Shown: in pieces, positions 63,491 to 64,000 of the stretch | Position numbering within the stretch: position 1 is the stretch's first letter | Layout of the letters: each line of letters opens with the position of its first letter | Source: Promethearchaeota archaeon | GTDB lineage: Archaea; Asgardarchaeota; Lokiarchaeia; Sigyniarchaeales; SOKP01 | NCBI GenBank assembly: GCA_019894975.1 | Contig: JAGXNO010000014.1 | Location: forward strand, 1-64,000 | Length of the DNA: 64,000 nt | Direction: 5' to 3' | The notes under the pieces: model-generated | The model's database searches: none | The model's input: only the letters and a program-made list of their open reading frames with translations | What the model was told of the DNA's origin: nothing | Position numbers and translations under genes: made by a program

Positions 63491-64000
63491 ATGCCACTCC
63501 CTTTAGAAGGAAAAGTTATTTTAGATTTATCACGTATGCTTCCCGGCCCTTATTGTTCTATGATTTTAGGGGATCTTGGAGCGGAAGTCATTCGTGTTGA
63601 GGACCCAAACTATGCTTATGGTAATCCCCCTCCTTTTTTCCAAAAAGACAAATATCGTGAGAGCGCCTTTCATTCAATTCTAATGAGGAACAAGAAATCA
63701 GTAACTCTTAATCTTAAAAAGCCTGAAGCTAGGGAGATTTTTTATGAAATGGTTAAGCGAGCAGATGTAGTTCTCGATACTTTTCGACCAAAAGTAATGA
63801 ATAAATTAAAAATTGATTATGATACTTTAGCTTTAATCAATCCCTCAATAATCTGTTGCTCTCTAACTGGATATGGTCAATATGGCCCCTACGAGCAGAT
63901 TGCGGGTCATGATCTCAATTATATTGGAATTTGTGGTATTTTAGATTTAAATAAGGAGAGGGAAATCTATGGATCTGAAGAGAAAATGAAAACTCCTATA
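63491..64000 (+). CDS. CoA-transferase family III (CaiB/BaiF-type), 3' end outside window
   Basis: The first 170 codons of a class III CoA-transferase. Family start MPLPLEGKVILDLSRMLPGP is followed by YCSMILGDLGAEVIRVEDP, SVTLNLKKPEAREIFYEMVK, ADVVLDTFRPKVMNKLKID and CCSLTGYGQYGPYEQIAGHD; the last contains the catalytic Asp in the family position. It may move CoA between carboxylic acids or act as an alpha-methylacyl-CoA racemase-like enzyme. It fits with the 2-hydroxyacyl-CoA dehydratase-type genes at the other end of the window, though no linkage is shown. Confidence 0.92.
   Translation, partial: MPLPLEGKVILDLSRMLPGPYCSMILGDLGAEVIRVEDPNYAYGNPPPFFQKDKYRESAFHSILMRNKKSVTLNLKKPEAREIFYEMVKRADVVLDTFRPKVMNKLKIDYDTLALINPSIICCSLTGYGQYGPYEQIAGHDLNYIGICGILDLNKEREIYGSEEKMKTPI

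Noticed and set aside
1..64000. CRISPR arrays, insertion sequences, attachment sites, rRNA or tRNA genes
   Set aside because: Scanned by eye for evenly spaced repeats, transposase motifs and tRNA arms; none found. Small or degenerate ones could be missed.

Overview
The window is AT-rich archaeal DNA that most resembles an Asgard archaeon of the Lokiarchaeia type. The support is gene content. Archaeal core genes are present: an LSm-L37e pair, a tRNA-splicing endonuclease-type protein, a PIN-ATPase, an archaeal Ski2-like helicase and a prenyl diphosphate synthase. They sit beside eukaryotic-signature families: an actin-related protein, two Ras/Rab-like GTPases, a Roadblock/LC7 protein, two longin-like proteins, a ubiquitin-like protein ending in Gly-Gly-Arg, LRR and HEAT repeat proteins, and receptor-like TIR and alpha-toroid membrane proteins. 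The assignment is inferred from gene content only. I recognise no rRNA, tRNA, CRISPR array or insertion sequence.

Layout. 1-1613: two 2-hydroxyacyl-CoA dehydratase-type subunits, the first cut by the window edge. 1731-4117: LSm, L37e, Roadblock, a ThiF/MoeB E1-like protein and a frame-broken hexapeptide-repeat protein. 4261-7080: an unknown gene, then a decaying island with a membrane TIR protein, the tail of a TIR paralogue and the tail of an ATPase carrying a nonsense codon. 7358-13985: a membrane Nudix protein, NadA, an LRR protein, a winged-helix regulator, a ubiquitin-like protein and a longin-like protein. 14179-21826: flavin oxidoreductase, hydrogenase-type protease, splicing-endonuclease homologue plus PIN-ATPase, alpha-toroid protein, Sir2 and PHP proteins. 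21865-32216: APC permease, coiled-coil proteins, sugar kinase, a Rab-like GTPase/coiled-coil operon, a second flavin oxidoreductase, and a ZIP transporter with a DtxR-type repressor. 32450-43669: ECF S component, DnaJ-like zinc protein, helicase, TGS GTPase plus longin pair, FolD, anchored toroid protein, actin-related protein with two inserted zinc ribbons, CBS and ModE-type proteins. 43772-64000: MBL, chemoreceptor-like, PH-like, HAD, HEAT, PurH, GuaB, an ABC transporter with divergent regulators, radical SAM, a frame-broken gamma-glutamyltransferase, a small GTPase, prenyl synthase, phosphodiesterase, HEAT-LRR protein and a partial CoA-transferase.

Working relationships. PurH and GuaB supply AMP/GMP precursors, and FolD supplies the one-carbon folate chemistry PurH uses. 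ZIP and the DtxR-type repressor form a metal-homeostasis unit with a palindrome upstream. The ABC exporter faces two winged-helix regulators across a palindrome. The Rab-like GTPase and the TGS GTPase each sit in a short operon with a plausible partner.

Three features stand out. The first is an actin-related protein carrying two four-cysteine zinc ribbons just before its last conserved segment. The second is a set of genes whose reading frames have no ATG, GTG or TTG at a credible position but have GTA, ATT or ATC at Shine-Dalgarno distance. The third is the TIR island, which shows decay by tandem duplication, truncation and nonsense mutation. Some frame breaks may be assembly errors; each is marked with the check that would decide it.
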